Positions 20,904 to 33,800 of a stretch of 64,000 bases of DNA are shown here, piece after piece. A program made the translations under genes and the position numbers. The notes under the pieces are model-generated. The model did not search any database and had not been told where the DNA came from. It saw only the letters and a list, made by a program, of their open reading frames with translations. Origin of the DNA: Fragum whitleyi (Eukaryota > Mollusca > Bivalvia > Cardiida > Cardiidae). Within the stretch, counting starts at the first letter, position 1. Each line of letters begins with the position of its first letter. Location of the stretch: positions 61,404,154-61,468,153 of the forward strand of contig OX411551.1 of the NCBI GenBank assembly GCA_948146395.1, given 5' to 3'.

Positions 20904-21614
20904 ATTTAATGTTCTTTTTATAATTTGACCTGATTTTGGGGATAAAACAAAGAAATTTCTTATATTTATCGATTACAGATATTCCGTGAAACATATAACG
21001 CTGTTTACAAAATGGCGTCACAAAATGCTTTATGTGACGTCATTTTCATAACTACAATATTACGTTGCAATTCGTTCTTTGCACATTTGCATAGTTATTC
21101 CACTAGTATAATAACACCCGTGTAATATCAAAAATATTAAACGGGGTAAATTCACTCCCGCGACGTAGTTCATATTATAAACTTATTTATTCAATTTTAC
21201 TGAATTTTAGTAATGTATCTTTTCAGTTCTCGGATTTTCCCTATCCACGTGATTTGTCACATGTTGCAAAGAACTTCTCCGATAAGTGTTTAGAGTCAAA
21301 TGGATCAATTTTTCAACTGTACCATTTGAATCCTTCTTTTCTAATTGTATTGAACTGAAGTTCAATAAACAGGTAGAGCTCATACTTCATAATGTTTGCA
21401 GTGTACAAATAAACCTGAACTAGTTTATATACAAAGTCGGTGGTCACAACAAGAATTGTTTATACGTGCAAATAAGAATGGGATACCTGTTTAAGAGAAT
21501 AGACTTAGAGAACGGGCTAGCTGTTTAATAGAATAGACTTAGGAGTAAAGCCTTAGAGTCATTATGCATTTTTCTTGTTGTTTTTTTTAGCCAATGGCAA
21601 CTGTGATATTATTA
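20904..21614. other. intergenic, no gene recognised
   Basis: AT-rich sequence, including TTTATGTGACGTCATTTTCA near 21030. Two near-repeats of AATAGACTTAG flank 21500-21545. No coding signature. Confidence 0.5.
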
Positions 21615-21953
21615 CAGTTAGTAGCATCGTGAAATTGACAACTATTCCTATTAAAATCACTCTAAATCATTATTCATTCCAAACACTCACTCGAATCGAT
21701 CAAAAACGCTCCGAAATTATAGGAAAATATTTCGAAATCGTCCAAGACGATTTACATTTGTTTCATTACATACGATTTTATTATAAAAGGGAGGTAATAG
21801 ATATTGCTTATTCTGTACATCTTGAACAAAATAAGCGATAATGGATAAGCTCCCTTCAATTTTTGCTCTAGATCGCTCCACACTCTCAATCAATTTCACT
21901 TCAAAATCATTCCAAAATTATTAATCTCGCCAATTTCACGATGTTGTTAACTG
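21615..21953. mobile_element. MITE of the CAGTTAAC family, copy with TA flanks
   Basis: CAGTTAGTAGCATCGTGAAA at the left and the inverse ending GTTGTTAACTG at the right, with TA at both edges. The inner palindrome AGGGAGGTAATAGATATTGC pairs with GCGATAATGGATAAGCTCCC. Confidence 0.8.
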
Positions 21954-22091
21954 TATCTGTTTAAGAGAATAGAATTAGAGTCATTGTGCATCTTTCTTTG
22001 TTTTGAACCAATGGCAACCGTGATATTGGTGTTGTTGTTGTCGTTGCTCGGAAACGAAAAAGAATGAATTATTGAAGCTCGAACCAAATCA

Positions 22092-22240
22092 ACTGATAGA
22101 ATTATTTACACCGTGAAATTGATATTCACCTCAACCAAAACCATTTCAAACCGCTTACACAGCGCTCCATTCATTTATTCCAAACACTCACCCAAACCAT
22201 TCGAAAACGCCCCAAATCGTTCAACAACGCTTTATTATTT
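22092..22240. mobile_element. half copy of the CAGTTAAC MITE
   Basis: CCGTGAAATTGATATTCACC followed by CAAAACCATTTCAAACCGCT and the CACTCA...CATTC series typical of one arm of the family. The other arm is missing, so this is truncated. Confidence 0.55.
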
Positions 22241-22775
22241 AGCCAATCAATCCACATTTCATTCTAAACAATCGAAGCTATCAACGATTTCATTGACTTG
22301 TTTTAGGTGGAATTCAAATCGCCTGATTGGTCCTTGAAGATACAAAAACAGAAAAGTTTGTATATTTTATGAAGGGCGGGTAAAAAGGAATATCGCTATA
22401 TTCGTCAAATTTGAAATGCGTGTAAATGTACCAAATCTCGCATACGACAAACAACTGTGTGTATGCATTACAAAACTACATATTAAACTTTATTTATACG
22501 TATCTGACCGAAAATCGGTCGTAGTGACCGACTTCATGAAGTTGTTGACGATTTCAAATGGCGATATATACGATGGAAATGATGCTGCGAATGTCAATTT
22601 GTACGACCTTAAAATTTATGAAACCCTTGTTTTTTGATAGAAAAATCAAAATACAATTCCGGAGGTGTTTTTTTTTCTATGTCTATATTTTGTAATTGTT
22701 TATGTGAGCGATTGTAACAAGTAGCGTAAGATTTATCAGCGACAATGATGCTCACTCCTTTGTCTTCTAAATATA

Positions 22776-23069
22776 CAGTTAATAACATCGCGAAATTGAC
22801 GATCGTTCCGATCAAGATCATTCTTTCTTGCATGCATTTTATTCATTCAAAACACTAAAATTGTCTTATTCGCCCGTGAATTCTCACAAACAGAGAGACA
22901 CGTATATTCTATTAAAGGAGGTAATAAAATATCTATAATTTCGTCAAACTTGACGAAATTAGCGATATTATATTACTTCCCTTTAATTTCATCCAGAACT
23001 TCTTCCTCCCACTCATTCAATTTTATTCGAAAATCATTCCATTTGTCAAGTTCACGATGTTCTAAGCTG
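22776..23069. mobile_element. MITE of the CAGTTAAC family
   Basis: CAGTTAATAACATCGCGAAA on the left; right end TTCACGATGTTCTAAGCTG. TA lies on both sides. The centre is a strong hairpin: GGAGGTAATAAAATATCTAT against ATATTATATTACTTCC. Confidence 0.8.
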
Positions 23070-23463
23070 TACTAGTTTTAGGCAGTAAAAACTGTCATCG
23101 TTTATCAAGACTATAAAACGGTGTGGTTAGGTATTATGTATATTATTGCATAAAATGTGCGACTTCGGGTCGTTATAGGCATACGTTAACGGACAAAACC
23201 CGGGCGTTAACGAGGGAAACGTGTATTGATTAGTAAATTCACGTGCCGTTAACACCCGGTTTTTCTCACATAAATATCCTTAGTCAGGGCCTATAAACTT
23301 TACCAGTTTCTTTGTTTTAGAAAAATATTATTATAGAGCATAAATAAAGACGTTGATCCTATTCCCGCGTTAAATTTTGTGACCACATAAATTTTCCAAG
23401 CAACGTCAGTCTAAACAGAAGTACCATTGTCTTTATTTTAATGCAATAATAGCGTCAATTCAC

Positions 23464-23501
<38 letters not shown>

Positions 23502-24751
23502 AGCATTAACATTTGCAGAGACCCTCAAAATGCTTAAATGCTTCGCACTCGGGCGTTTAACCATTTATCGGGTCTCTTAACACTATAGCTTAATTATGCA
23601 GTGTTGATAGCACAAAGGAAGTTGAAGTATTATATTGAACATTGGAATTCGAAAACTCGAGTTTATGTTTGAACAGTAGATTCGATTCTAATTCTCAGGT
23701 TTCATATTTTAGGATGACATGTCCCCAAATATAGTTCTGGTCGAACGGGTAAAATAATGATAGCTCCAAGAGCTGGCTCACTGCAATCAATACCCAATTG
23801 AGATATTGGGAATGTTATAATAGTGATCAAAAGAGGGAAGATTCTAATAAATCAACTCAACAAAAACTAATAAAATCATAACCTCTTATTAGTTTTGTGC
23901 TTGAACGAAAAGGAATTTTTATTGTGTCATTTAAGAACTTGTGCAACTGCCTTTCTTTGTGATACATTGGTGAACATAGAGTAAAAAATTGGATATAGAT
24001 AAATTCATATATCATTCATATAAATTTCACTCTAAAACTTCGGTTAAGACTCTTCTGAAAAAGCCGAGTTGACAACGATTTTTTTTTCTGGAGATTGTAC
24101 ATTTATATCAGAAGTGTTTTGTTTATAGCAATTGCAAAAAAGAAAGTTGTATATTCTTAGATGTTCAATACGCGAATATCTTTTGAGAAAAAAAACAGCA
24201 AAACATGGTAAAAGCATTTTTTGACACCTCCGAGTGAGTGAATAAGGTATATTTGATTCTCTTTTCTATGATATTCTGCGCATTGTATGTTTTACATGTG
24301 CCTAAAAGTAAAATGAATGGCTTGTATGAACATAAATGTTCATAAATATAAACCACGTATGTTTGTATTTCCCATGAAAACGGTGTCAGAGAATAAGAGA
24401 ATTTGGCCTATACAAAATGCTAGAGCAAAAAAGAATATATGACTTTTACTTTAAAATATCAATCGGTTCTATTTTGCAAGATAACTTTCTATCAAGATGA
24501 CTTGAACTTGTACGATCGCGTGAGCATATTTCTGTGATCTTGCAATAAAATTTGTTTCGTCCATTTACGGGATTATTTAGTGTTAATTGTTTTTTACATA
24601 TTGTGACTTCTTTTTGATAGCAATCATAAACTGTTTTAGCACTAAAGTATACAAAACTAATATTCCTTAATTATATAGGAGACACAAACTTTATCTTGTC
24701 TATTTAGGAAAAAGGTGATTAATCTGATTCCAATGGATTTAAGTGTCAAAG
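23070..24751. other. region upstream of the WSC gene; repeats and T tract
   Basis: Contains a CGTTAAC-rich segment around 23175-23255 with dyad symmetry, a poly-T run at about 23466-23500, and AT-rich DNA. The promoter and 5' untranslated exon of the downstream gene must lie here or just before the first coding exon; I cannot point to a reliable core promoter. Confidence 0.45.
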
Positions 24752-24824
24752 ATGGATTTCGTCAACATATATTTTTGGAATTTTATCATTCTTTGTGGAC
24801 ATAGATGTCTAGCCTATTACACAG
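24752..24824 (+). CDS. WSC gene exon 1: signal peptide
   Basis: Starts with ATG, encodes a hydrophobic leader (M-D-F-V-N-I-Y-F-W-N-F-I-I-L) ending in a small-residue cleavage region, and stops at a GGTAATG donor in phase 1. No upstream in-frame exon was found. Confidence 0.72.
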
Positions 24825-27800
24825 GTAATGTATGATTTGAAAAAAATATGTGACCCGTCACGCGAAAAGGGACCATCTGGGTACATATCGCGCAGACTGA
24901 CAAGGGTCGAATCTTTTCGCAACTTGCTTATTTTCTGAATCTAGAATGAATAATCTACCTTCCAGTGAAAGAATTTGGGAATTGCGTCCTATGGTTGATC
25001 TATGCTGGACCTAATACCTTTTTCAAATATTTATTTTACAGAGTTCACAGATGGTCCCTTTTCGCGTGACTGGTCATACATAAATGAACAAATAAATAAA
25101 CCATTCTTCAATAATTCAAAAAAAAAATTGTGCCTTTTTTTATTATAAAATTCAACAAGAATACTTGGTAAGTGCATAGTTACTTCACTGAAACGAACTT
25201 CTAAACGTTTACTTGGTTTTTGCTGAAATATTGATATTTCCTTTTGGAATCTGAAAAAGGTAGAAGTCCGATTGTTACCGAAAAATCATTCAGACGGAAA
25301 CTTTATTCAATGTCTACCCGGAAAAAAACTGAAAAAAAAAACGACGAATTTAAAGGGAATTCAAGGATACAATATTTCAGAAATAACATAAATGGGGTTG
25401 TTGTAACGTCTATTTCTTTATGTGAGAAACAAAGACATTACTATACGATGTATTTATGCTATTTTTTTATCTTATTTTATTTATTTGTTTATTTTTTCAA
25501 TAATTATATATTTGTCAAGTAAATGTCATTCAAGTTTAGTTGCTTAGTGAATAAAATTTCGAGAATTTCAAAGACTAAAATACCTCTAAAATCTGTGTAC
25601 ATATATTCTGTGACTTTTATTAAGGTGGGTTCCCGTTTTCGACCGTTTGTTAGAGGCACAATTGACTAAATTCCAAATCAATTCTTTTAGAAAAACCCAT
25701 ATTAACCAGTTTTTTCATATAAAGAACGGCAAAAAGTTATAAAAACGGCAAAATGTTTAGATGTGGCAAATGCAAGTAGGCCGTTTAGAAAATCATTTCA
25801 GTGTATGATATTTCTTTATTAATTTTCAAACACACACACCCGTGGATTATTCGTAACATTCAAATACGTTAACTAATTGAAGAGAACAATTTAAGAACCA
25901 TAGAAGTAAAGGTATTTTGGGATACGATGTATTACGGACATGATGCATTCTCATCTTCTGGTACCTTTATAGTTCTTTGGATTGGACGAACTCCCGATCT
26001 CTCGAATAAATTATCAAATCTCCGATGTGTTCGAACTAGTGAAATTTAATTGTATAGAGTATACACACACTGTGTACATGTTTTGTTTGTTTGTTTGTTT
26101 GTTTGTTTGTTTGTTTGTTTGTTTCATTAACACTTCATTTAGATCGATTTCCTGTATTTTATATCTATTTATCTTTATCCAGTTACTTTTAATTTCGTGG
26201 GTGTATATTGCGAGGGAGGGTACAATTGCCAATAAAACTTACAGATGAACATAATGTAAAATATTCAATATTTGGTAAGCTCCGCATTTGCTACTGTCGG
26301 AAAAGAATAAAACCATTCCGTATTTTTCCTCAGACGTTCAGTAGTTTTTATACCTCAATTTCAATGGAGTCGAAATATTAAGATCGATGCATTCAAATTG
26401 GCTAAAACTTTTGTTTTCATCTTTATTAGAACGCAGATATTTTATTTACTTGAGAATGAGTTGTTCTTTATCAAATTTTTTCACAAAGCTTCCGTTGTCT
26501 TCTTTAACAAACAGCCATCAGGGCCCGAGGTTATAAATTTTTTCTCATTCTCAATTCAAACTTTTCTCAAATTTCAATTTGAGATTAAAGCTGTAATTCC
26601 GTTTAACTACTCATTTAAATGCATTAGCATAAAAAATAATATTAATAAGTTATAAATAACAACTTATTAATTTTATCTTTTATTTTCATTTATTTAAATT
26701 TAAAATCTGAGAAATTTTTCAGTTGAGTGTGAGAAAAAAATTATAACTTCTGGCCCAGATATATCATTGACTTACACATGTGTAGGATTGCGTTCTGAAT
26801 TAAGTCATCACGACGTAATATTACGTACGTTATTGCGGTAGTTGTGTCATTTTTGCGTTCACAAAACTTTTCGTAACGAACAAAAAATTGTAAATGGGAG
26901 AAGAAGATAATGTTTCTCGATTTTATTTGAGATGAGCTTACCTTTATCTCGTTTAGAATAAAAATATGTTTAAGCTAGCCAAAGCTCGCTGAATAACATT
27001 TCAATTCTAGACACGGTTAACTCATGATATATCCAATATGTTTTATTCAAGAAACCATATTCTCTTTTTCACTCGATGTTTTTACGTTATAAGAAATAAA
27101 GAAGGTAATTTTGTTTAAAGAGGTGTGAAACCTAATGACATATAACCGTTTTATCTGGATTATCTTTATGTATTCATATACAGTAAAAACTTGTGTTACA
27201 AGACCACTTGGGGGACCGCCAAGAACGGTCGTTTATGGGAATGGTTGTTTAATACAATATACCATAATAAATAAGACATCTCATTTTGATAGCATATACA
27301 GAAGGTTGCATAATTCTTACTGAATCATGTGATGTTCGAACCCATTAGAATCGTCTCATTGAGTTTGTACCTACGTTGAAAGGGTTTTTCGTGGTGGTCG
27401 CTTAATAAACGTGATAGCTTAAAAGAGATGGTCACTCGAGTAATATCAACTGGTTCATGCTTCGCTCCTTGTATGTTTATCTCAATGAATTCAATAATTA
27501 ACTTCTTACACTGTTGATTTCTTTCTGAATTCAGGTTTCACGACGTTACTATGGCTAAAAAGTAGTGAAAATCTGGACCCAGCTTCTGTCTGGTTAGACA
27601 GCAGTAGTTCATATAACGATGCTACAAACCGAACAACATACGAGCTAAAGGACACACCAGGGTATAGGAACACGTTGATAGACGCATGGAGCACGACTAG
27701 CCCGGATATGGTATGTATGTCGTGCCAAATCTTTGGAAATGTACATTCTTAATAGGGCTGTCACACCTTAACGTTTTAGCCAGCGTGTGCGGAACGTGTT

Positions 27801-30800
27801 TTTTTATAAAACGCTGCGAACACGTCGGGTACGCTATGGACACGTTCCACACACGCTATCAGCACGCTGTAACACGTTGGCACACGTTGCGATACGCTGA
27901 GTATCTCATAAAATTTTGAGCATGCACAAAATTTCTCAGCGTGTGCCGAACGTGTTGGAACACGCCCCGCACACGTTCCGAACACGCTCAGCACGCGAGA
28001 GACGCGCTAGGAGCTCGTTCACTTACGCTACGGACACGCTAGAAACACGTTCGTCCAAAGTTCAACGAGCTTCTAGCGTGTCTCCAGCGTACTGGGAACG
28101 TGTGCATAGCGTGTCTTCAGCGTACTGAACGTGTGTCTAGTGCGTTGCCAGCCAGTTCACAACGTGTTTCTAGCGTATGACAGCGTTTCAGTTTTCAATG
28201 AAATTATTAAAGTTCCGCTGCATATTTGTCTTGAATTTCTACCATCAGCTTGTCGTAAATAAATAAATTTGTGCATGTACGTGTGTATGACCCTTTTGAC
28301 ATGTTCATATCTACATGTCTCCCCATGACCAGTCTAAGAATGACTTGAAAACTCGATTATAAGTAGCATTCTCTATATTTGACGATGAACGATTTCGTTC
28401 AAGTCATATAAATAAAACTTATGTTATGTTATGTTATAAGCTGCTTGTCTTTTCTTCCATATAAATCCTTTACGGGTTTTCTTAATCCTTAGATTGTCGA
28501 GGTGAAGAATGTAGCCTAAATGTGTATTAAACATTGCGTTTATAGCTTTACAAGTGCGTCTGCTTTTTGGTCAGAATAACAATACGTTCGCGAAAATACA
28601 AACATTCATTTGATCATTATCAATATACCAAAAAGACAAGTACATCGTTGTACCTAGTGGACATAATACAAGACGTGTTTTACTCTATTCTGTTCTGTTC
28701 AGAATATTTGATTCTGTTATATGTACTACAAGTTTGATATTTGGTACACCTTTTCCCTCTTAATGTAAGACTATCTATTCAAGATTAAGAGAGGTTGTAG
28801 AAAGTCATCCTACATGGTAGAGCATATGGAGGAAGAAAGGAGTGCATGATGACAAGTAGTTCCTTACCCTTTCGCAATATTTTTCGAGTGAAAAGCTTGA
28901 ATGAGTCTTTAATCTTATAAGTTTGTTATATGCATGTTTTCATATGTAACAGGTGCCAGTGTATTTTTCATTTCCTCTTTTCCTACTTTTCTTTTACATC
29001 AACCAACATACTTTGAATTTGAATGGTGGCCTGTTTATATATAAAAAAAGAATGAATTTAAAGTGGTAATTTCTTGCAGAAATTTATATTTACATCCAAA
29101 ACACGCTGCGAACACGTTAAAACACGCTAGCAGCGCGTTACAAACAAGCTAAGCACGTTCTGGGGACGTTACGAGAACGTTGGACACACGCTCAAAAACG
29201 TTGGTGTACGCTGACATACGCTATCAACACGTTACTCACGCGTTACTCACACGTTCAAACTCGCTATGAACACGCTACAAGCGCGTCGTGAATTGACAAA
29301 ATGAAAATGTAGGTCAGCGTATGCCGACGTTTTGCGGACTTAGTCGTTTTCTCAAACGCGTTAGGCACACGCTGGCTAAAACGTTGAGGTGTGACAGGGC
29401 CATAAGAACGGGTAAATGAAATAACGGTGCATTGCCCATTCTTAAAAAAAGCAACATAGGATTTCGGGAGCCCATGATTCCGTATTTCTAGATAGGACTC
29501 CTTTACATTACAAGATAGGAATTCGATAGAGTTTTTCAGCAATCTAGTGAACAAGGTAGTTTCCTTTCCAACCACTGTCTAGTTGTCAAAGGTTTGGATC
29601 TTTTTGCTGCTATAGTTGTTGCCTAGAACATTTGCCTCCGTCTGATAGAATTAGGAAATATATCTCTTTTTCGGAGGTAATAGCTTGAACTATTTGATTT
29701 GTTTAATTGAAGTCCGCTGTAGTCTTTTGACACAGAAGTTATTTCCTAACCCAGTAGAGGCATTCCCGGTTCAACCATTGTTTTCCACAAACTCAGGTTA
29801 AGAAACATTTCAAAACATTTCCTCTAGAAATAGTGAAATAATAAAAAATAAACGTCAAAACGTAGAAATTGAATTTTGGAGCTTTTTTAATTGTTCAAGT
29901 GAGTGGAATGAATGAATGAATGAATGAAAGAAAGAAAGAAATAATGAATGAATGAATGAATGAATGAATGAATGAATGAATGAATGAATGAATGAATGAA
30001 TGAATGAATGAATGAATGAATGAATGAATGAATGAATGAATGAATGAATGAATGAATGAATGAATCTCTCAGTGAATGAATGGTTTTGGTTGAGATGAAT
30101 GTCAATTTCACAATGTAACTTACTTTATTTCAGATCCGGGTGAACTATTTGAACGCGGATGGCAATTGGTTATACGCTCGAAGTTTTAACAGCACCGGGG
30201 CTTCGATTACAGACTGGTTTAGTGAAGAGAAGGAATTTGGAAATTCTCAAGCAAATTTTATATTGAACAAAACATTTATAAGGTAAATCATTCATTTTAT
30301 GTATCAAAGCCTTCTTATCAAAATTTAACCTTGGATATGTCAGTTATAATAAAAGAGTTTTGCTTGAAACCGCCACTTTAGGGCACCCCAAACAATTTAA
30401 AGGATAACTCTGAATTAATAATTTTTGTAAAATTTATTACCCATTTTCGACCGAACTTTTTTTTTACTATCAAGGACCTGCAATCGAGCGTGACATCCGT
30501 TCTCCTCTTCAAAGTTCAAGTACGTTTTCTTTTATCTATGCGTAAAATTGCGAGGTTAGAATTTGTCGCTAGTACAGATTCTAATTGAGATCAATTTGTA
30601 AAAACTTTTAATGTCAAATTAATTGCGTCAAATTATCTTAATTGAATATTCTAGACGCCCTTTGAACAATATTTTGTAGAAACTATGGTTAATGAAGGAG
30701 ACTTTGAAGAAGCAATTTTGTAGTTCAAAACAAATTATTGTAGTTTCATTTTAAGAACTTGTTGTTCATTTGATAACACCAAAGATTGCACTTTATATTT

Positions 30801-33800
30801 CTCATGCTCTTCATGACAGATTTCATCCCTGTGTTCAGGATGGCAAACGGTGCGGACGTTTTACAAATTATACCTCGCTTTGAACGGACTCTTGAGTGCA
30901 AAGCTGGGTATTATTAGCAAACAGTTCGCGCTGCTTTGTCATCCTGAGTGCAGGACTGCTGTAGGTAATGCTTTGGTAGTGTAAATGTCCCCTAGAATAG
31001 TTTGAAACAAAATTTTACTTTAGCAGTAAAGGGTGAATACTTTCTACAGATATCATCGATACTCCCATCTCGAAATATGGAGTAGTTAAGACGATTACTC
31101 ATTCAAGAGACGAAGAGAGGTTAGAGAGCAATCTTTGAATCTACTGTATGATAACCACCTCTCATAGTGGGGTTATTTTTAGTTGCATGTCTCCATGAAT
31201 TCAGAAACGCTCTCTTAATATTTTGGCTTGATGATTTGGCTTTTTGTGTAAGTTTTCAGAATTGCTGCCCACACTTCTTGTACATGGAAGTGTGAATTTA
31301 ATTAAAAAAATATGAATGACGAATCTTGATGGACATAACTAATTAGATCATCGTTGTATGAATACATAGGATCAAATGAAATGCAAGTTTGTGTTGATTT
31401 GTATGATAAATATGTCCGAACACTTTCTTCATCATAAGAAGACCCTTTTTTATTCAAGTTATTCTTCGAGTTTTTCGCACGAAGATCGAGACTGGGATGT
31501 TAGCCGATACAAAGCCGTTGTGATTCCACAATACAATGGAACAACATATTATTTAGTATACGATCAAGACGGGACAGCCATGTTGCCGACTAAAATTTTA
31601 GATGGTATATATTATAATCATCTTTTAAGGAAGTAGACCCGTTATAGTTCCGCAACGTTTCGGAAGTCAGGAACTTTATGAGTGTTAACCGATGTTTCCT
31701 GATGATTTCATTAGGAGACCTAAGTTAACATTACGAAATATAATGTGTTCCGAATTGTCTTGGAACTATTGCAGGTCCATTGCCTTAGGATGGAAACGTA
31801 TTCAAAAATTAGTATATATAGGTCAAACGTTCAAGACAAATACATGTACGCAATCATCAGTCGTACGAAAAGGCGGTGAATGATTTTGTTTATTTTAGAA
31901 AAATTCTTGACAATCGCTTGTCATTTGTACAAACCCATCTGAGATTACTTATTTGGGAAAAAATATTCAAAGTGTTAAAGAAATATTAACCTGCTTTGAA
32001 CGTGAACTAACGTACAAAGCGGTGGATCATTTTTAGATGTTCTGAAAACATTTTTGCAACATCAACATAGGGCTGGCTATATCTTGCATATACAAAAATG
32101 TGTTCATTATGAATTAAGACTGTGATTAAAATTTAATGTAATCCAATTCCACACCTGTTTGTTAATTTATGAAAAAAAAGTACATAAACGCTCAGTTCAA
32201 CGTGACAGACAGCTGTTAAACTCTGAAAACAAAAGCTTTAATCTATATATTGACTTGTAGTCGAATCAAACACAAAGAACAATAATAGAAGATTGTCAAT
32301 AATTGCAGGTTGAATTCAAAAGACAAATAAAAAAGACACGTTTTTATCTATTCCTTGATTTATAGATTGTTTTATTTTGTCAGCTGAAATACAAATATTT
32401 GAAGTTGAAAGAATTCGTAAATAAACTATTTCTTTTTTTTCTCTAGTGTACAGATCTAAGTGTTCTTGGAATCAGTGCATATTTTACAACTGACGTCGAT
32501 ATATATGCCTAATTCCAGATTCTCTTATTTGTGACCCATCGCGCGAAAAGGGACCATCTGGGAACTCCGTAAATAAAACATTTGAAAAAGAGATAGGTTC
32601 TTGTAAAGGCCAACCAGTGGTCGCATTTTAAAACTCCCTTCACTGGGAGGTAGATGGATCATTCTGGATTCAGAAAATAAGCACATTGCGAAAGGTTTCG
32701 ATCCTAGTCAGTCCGCGCAATCCGCGAAGCCTGACTGGGGTCGACACTTTGCGCACTACCGAGATGGTCCCATTTCGCGTGACGGGTCACATTTTAAGAA
32801 GAATTTAACCGTTTTTACGGTTAGAATCAAACTTTAACAACAGTTGTTTTTTTTAAAGAAAAAAAATGTGGTTAATATGAGATTAAAAAAAATTCAACAA
32901 ACATCACAACAAAACTATAATATAACATAACATAACATAACATAATCTTATTTGGCATTAAATACAAAACATATTTCAAGCCCAATGTTAATATTTTTGA
33001 AGTGGAAATGTACATGTATGTGGAGATATAAATGTGTCGCGATACAACTGTTTATTATTACATGATTGGTTAGCAAGAGATAAAAGCATATTACGAAAGA
33101 CCGGTGGTGACTTCTTTTATTCACACTTCACGCTTCACACTTCAAACATATTTTCTTTGAAATGTTAACTCTGAAGCGTGAACTGGAGGTGACATTTCTT
33201 AAATTCAAACTTCACACTTCACACTTCAAACATAATATCTTTGAAGTGTGAACTGTGAACATTGAACTTTACAGTGTGAAGTGTGAACTTTGAAGTGAGA
33301 AGTATGAAGTGTGAACTTTGAAGTGCGAAGTGTGAAATGTGAACTTTGAAGTGTGAACTTTGAAGTGTGAACTTTGGAGTGTGAAGTGTGAAATTTGAAG
33401 TGTGAAGTATGAATTGGGAAGTGTGAAGTATGAAGTGTGAAGTGTGAAGTGTGAAGTGAGAACTTTGAAGTATGAACCTTGAAGTGTGAAGTGTGAACTG
33501 TGAAGTGAGAAGTATGAACTTTGAAGTGTGAAAGGTGAAGTGTGAACTGTGAAGTTGAACTTTTTAAAGTTGCCATATATATATAAACTTCCCAATTTAC
33601 ATTTCACATTTCACACTTCAAACTTCACACTTCAAAGTTCACACTTCATACTTCACACTTCAAACTTCACACTTCAAAGTTCACACTTCATACTTCACAC
33701 TTCAAAGTTCACACTTCAAAGTTCATATTTCTCACTTCACACTTCAAAGTTCACACTTCACACTTCACAGTTCACACTTCACACTTCACAGTTCACACTC

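Noticed and set aside
29887..30111. Minus-strand frame of repeated H-S-F-I
   Set aside because: Pure translation of the (GAAT)n microsatellite.
31471..31604. Shorter form of WSC gene exon 4
   Set aside because: In frame, but the acceptor TTCTTCGAG lacks the pyrimidine tract of the one 12 bp upstream; kept only as an alternative.
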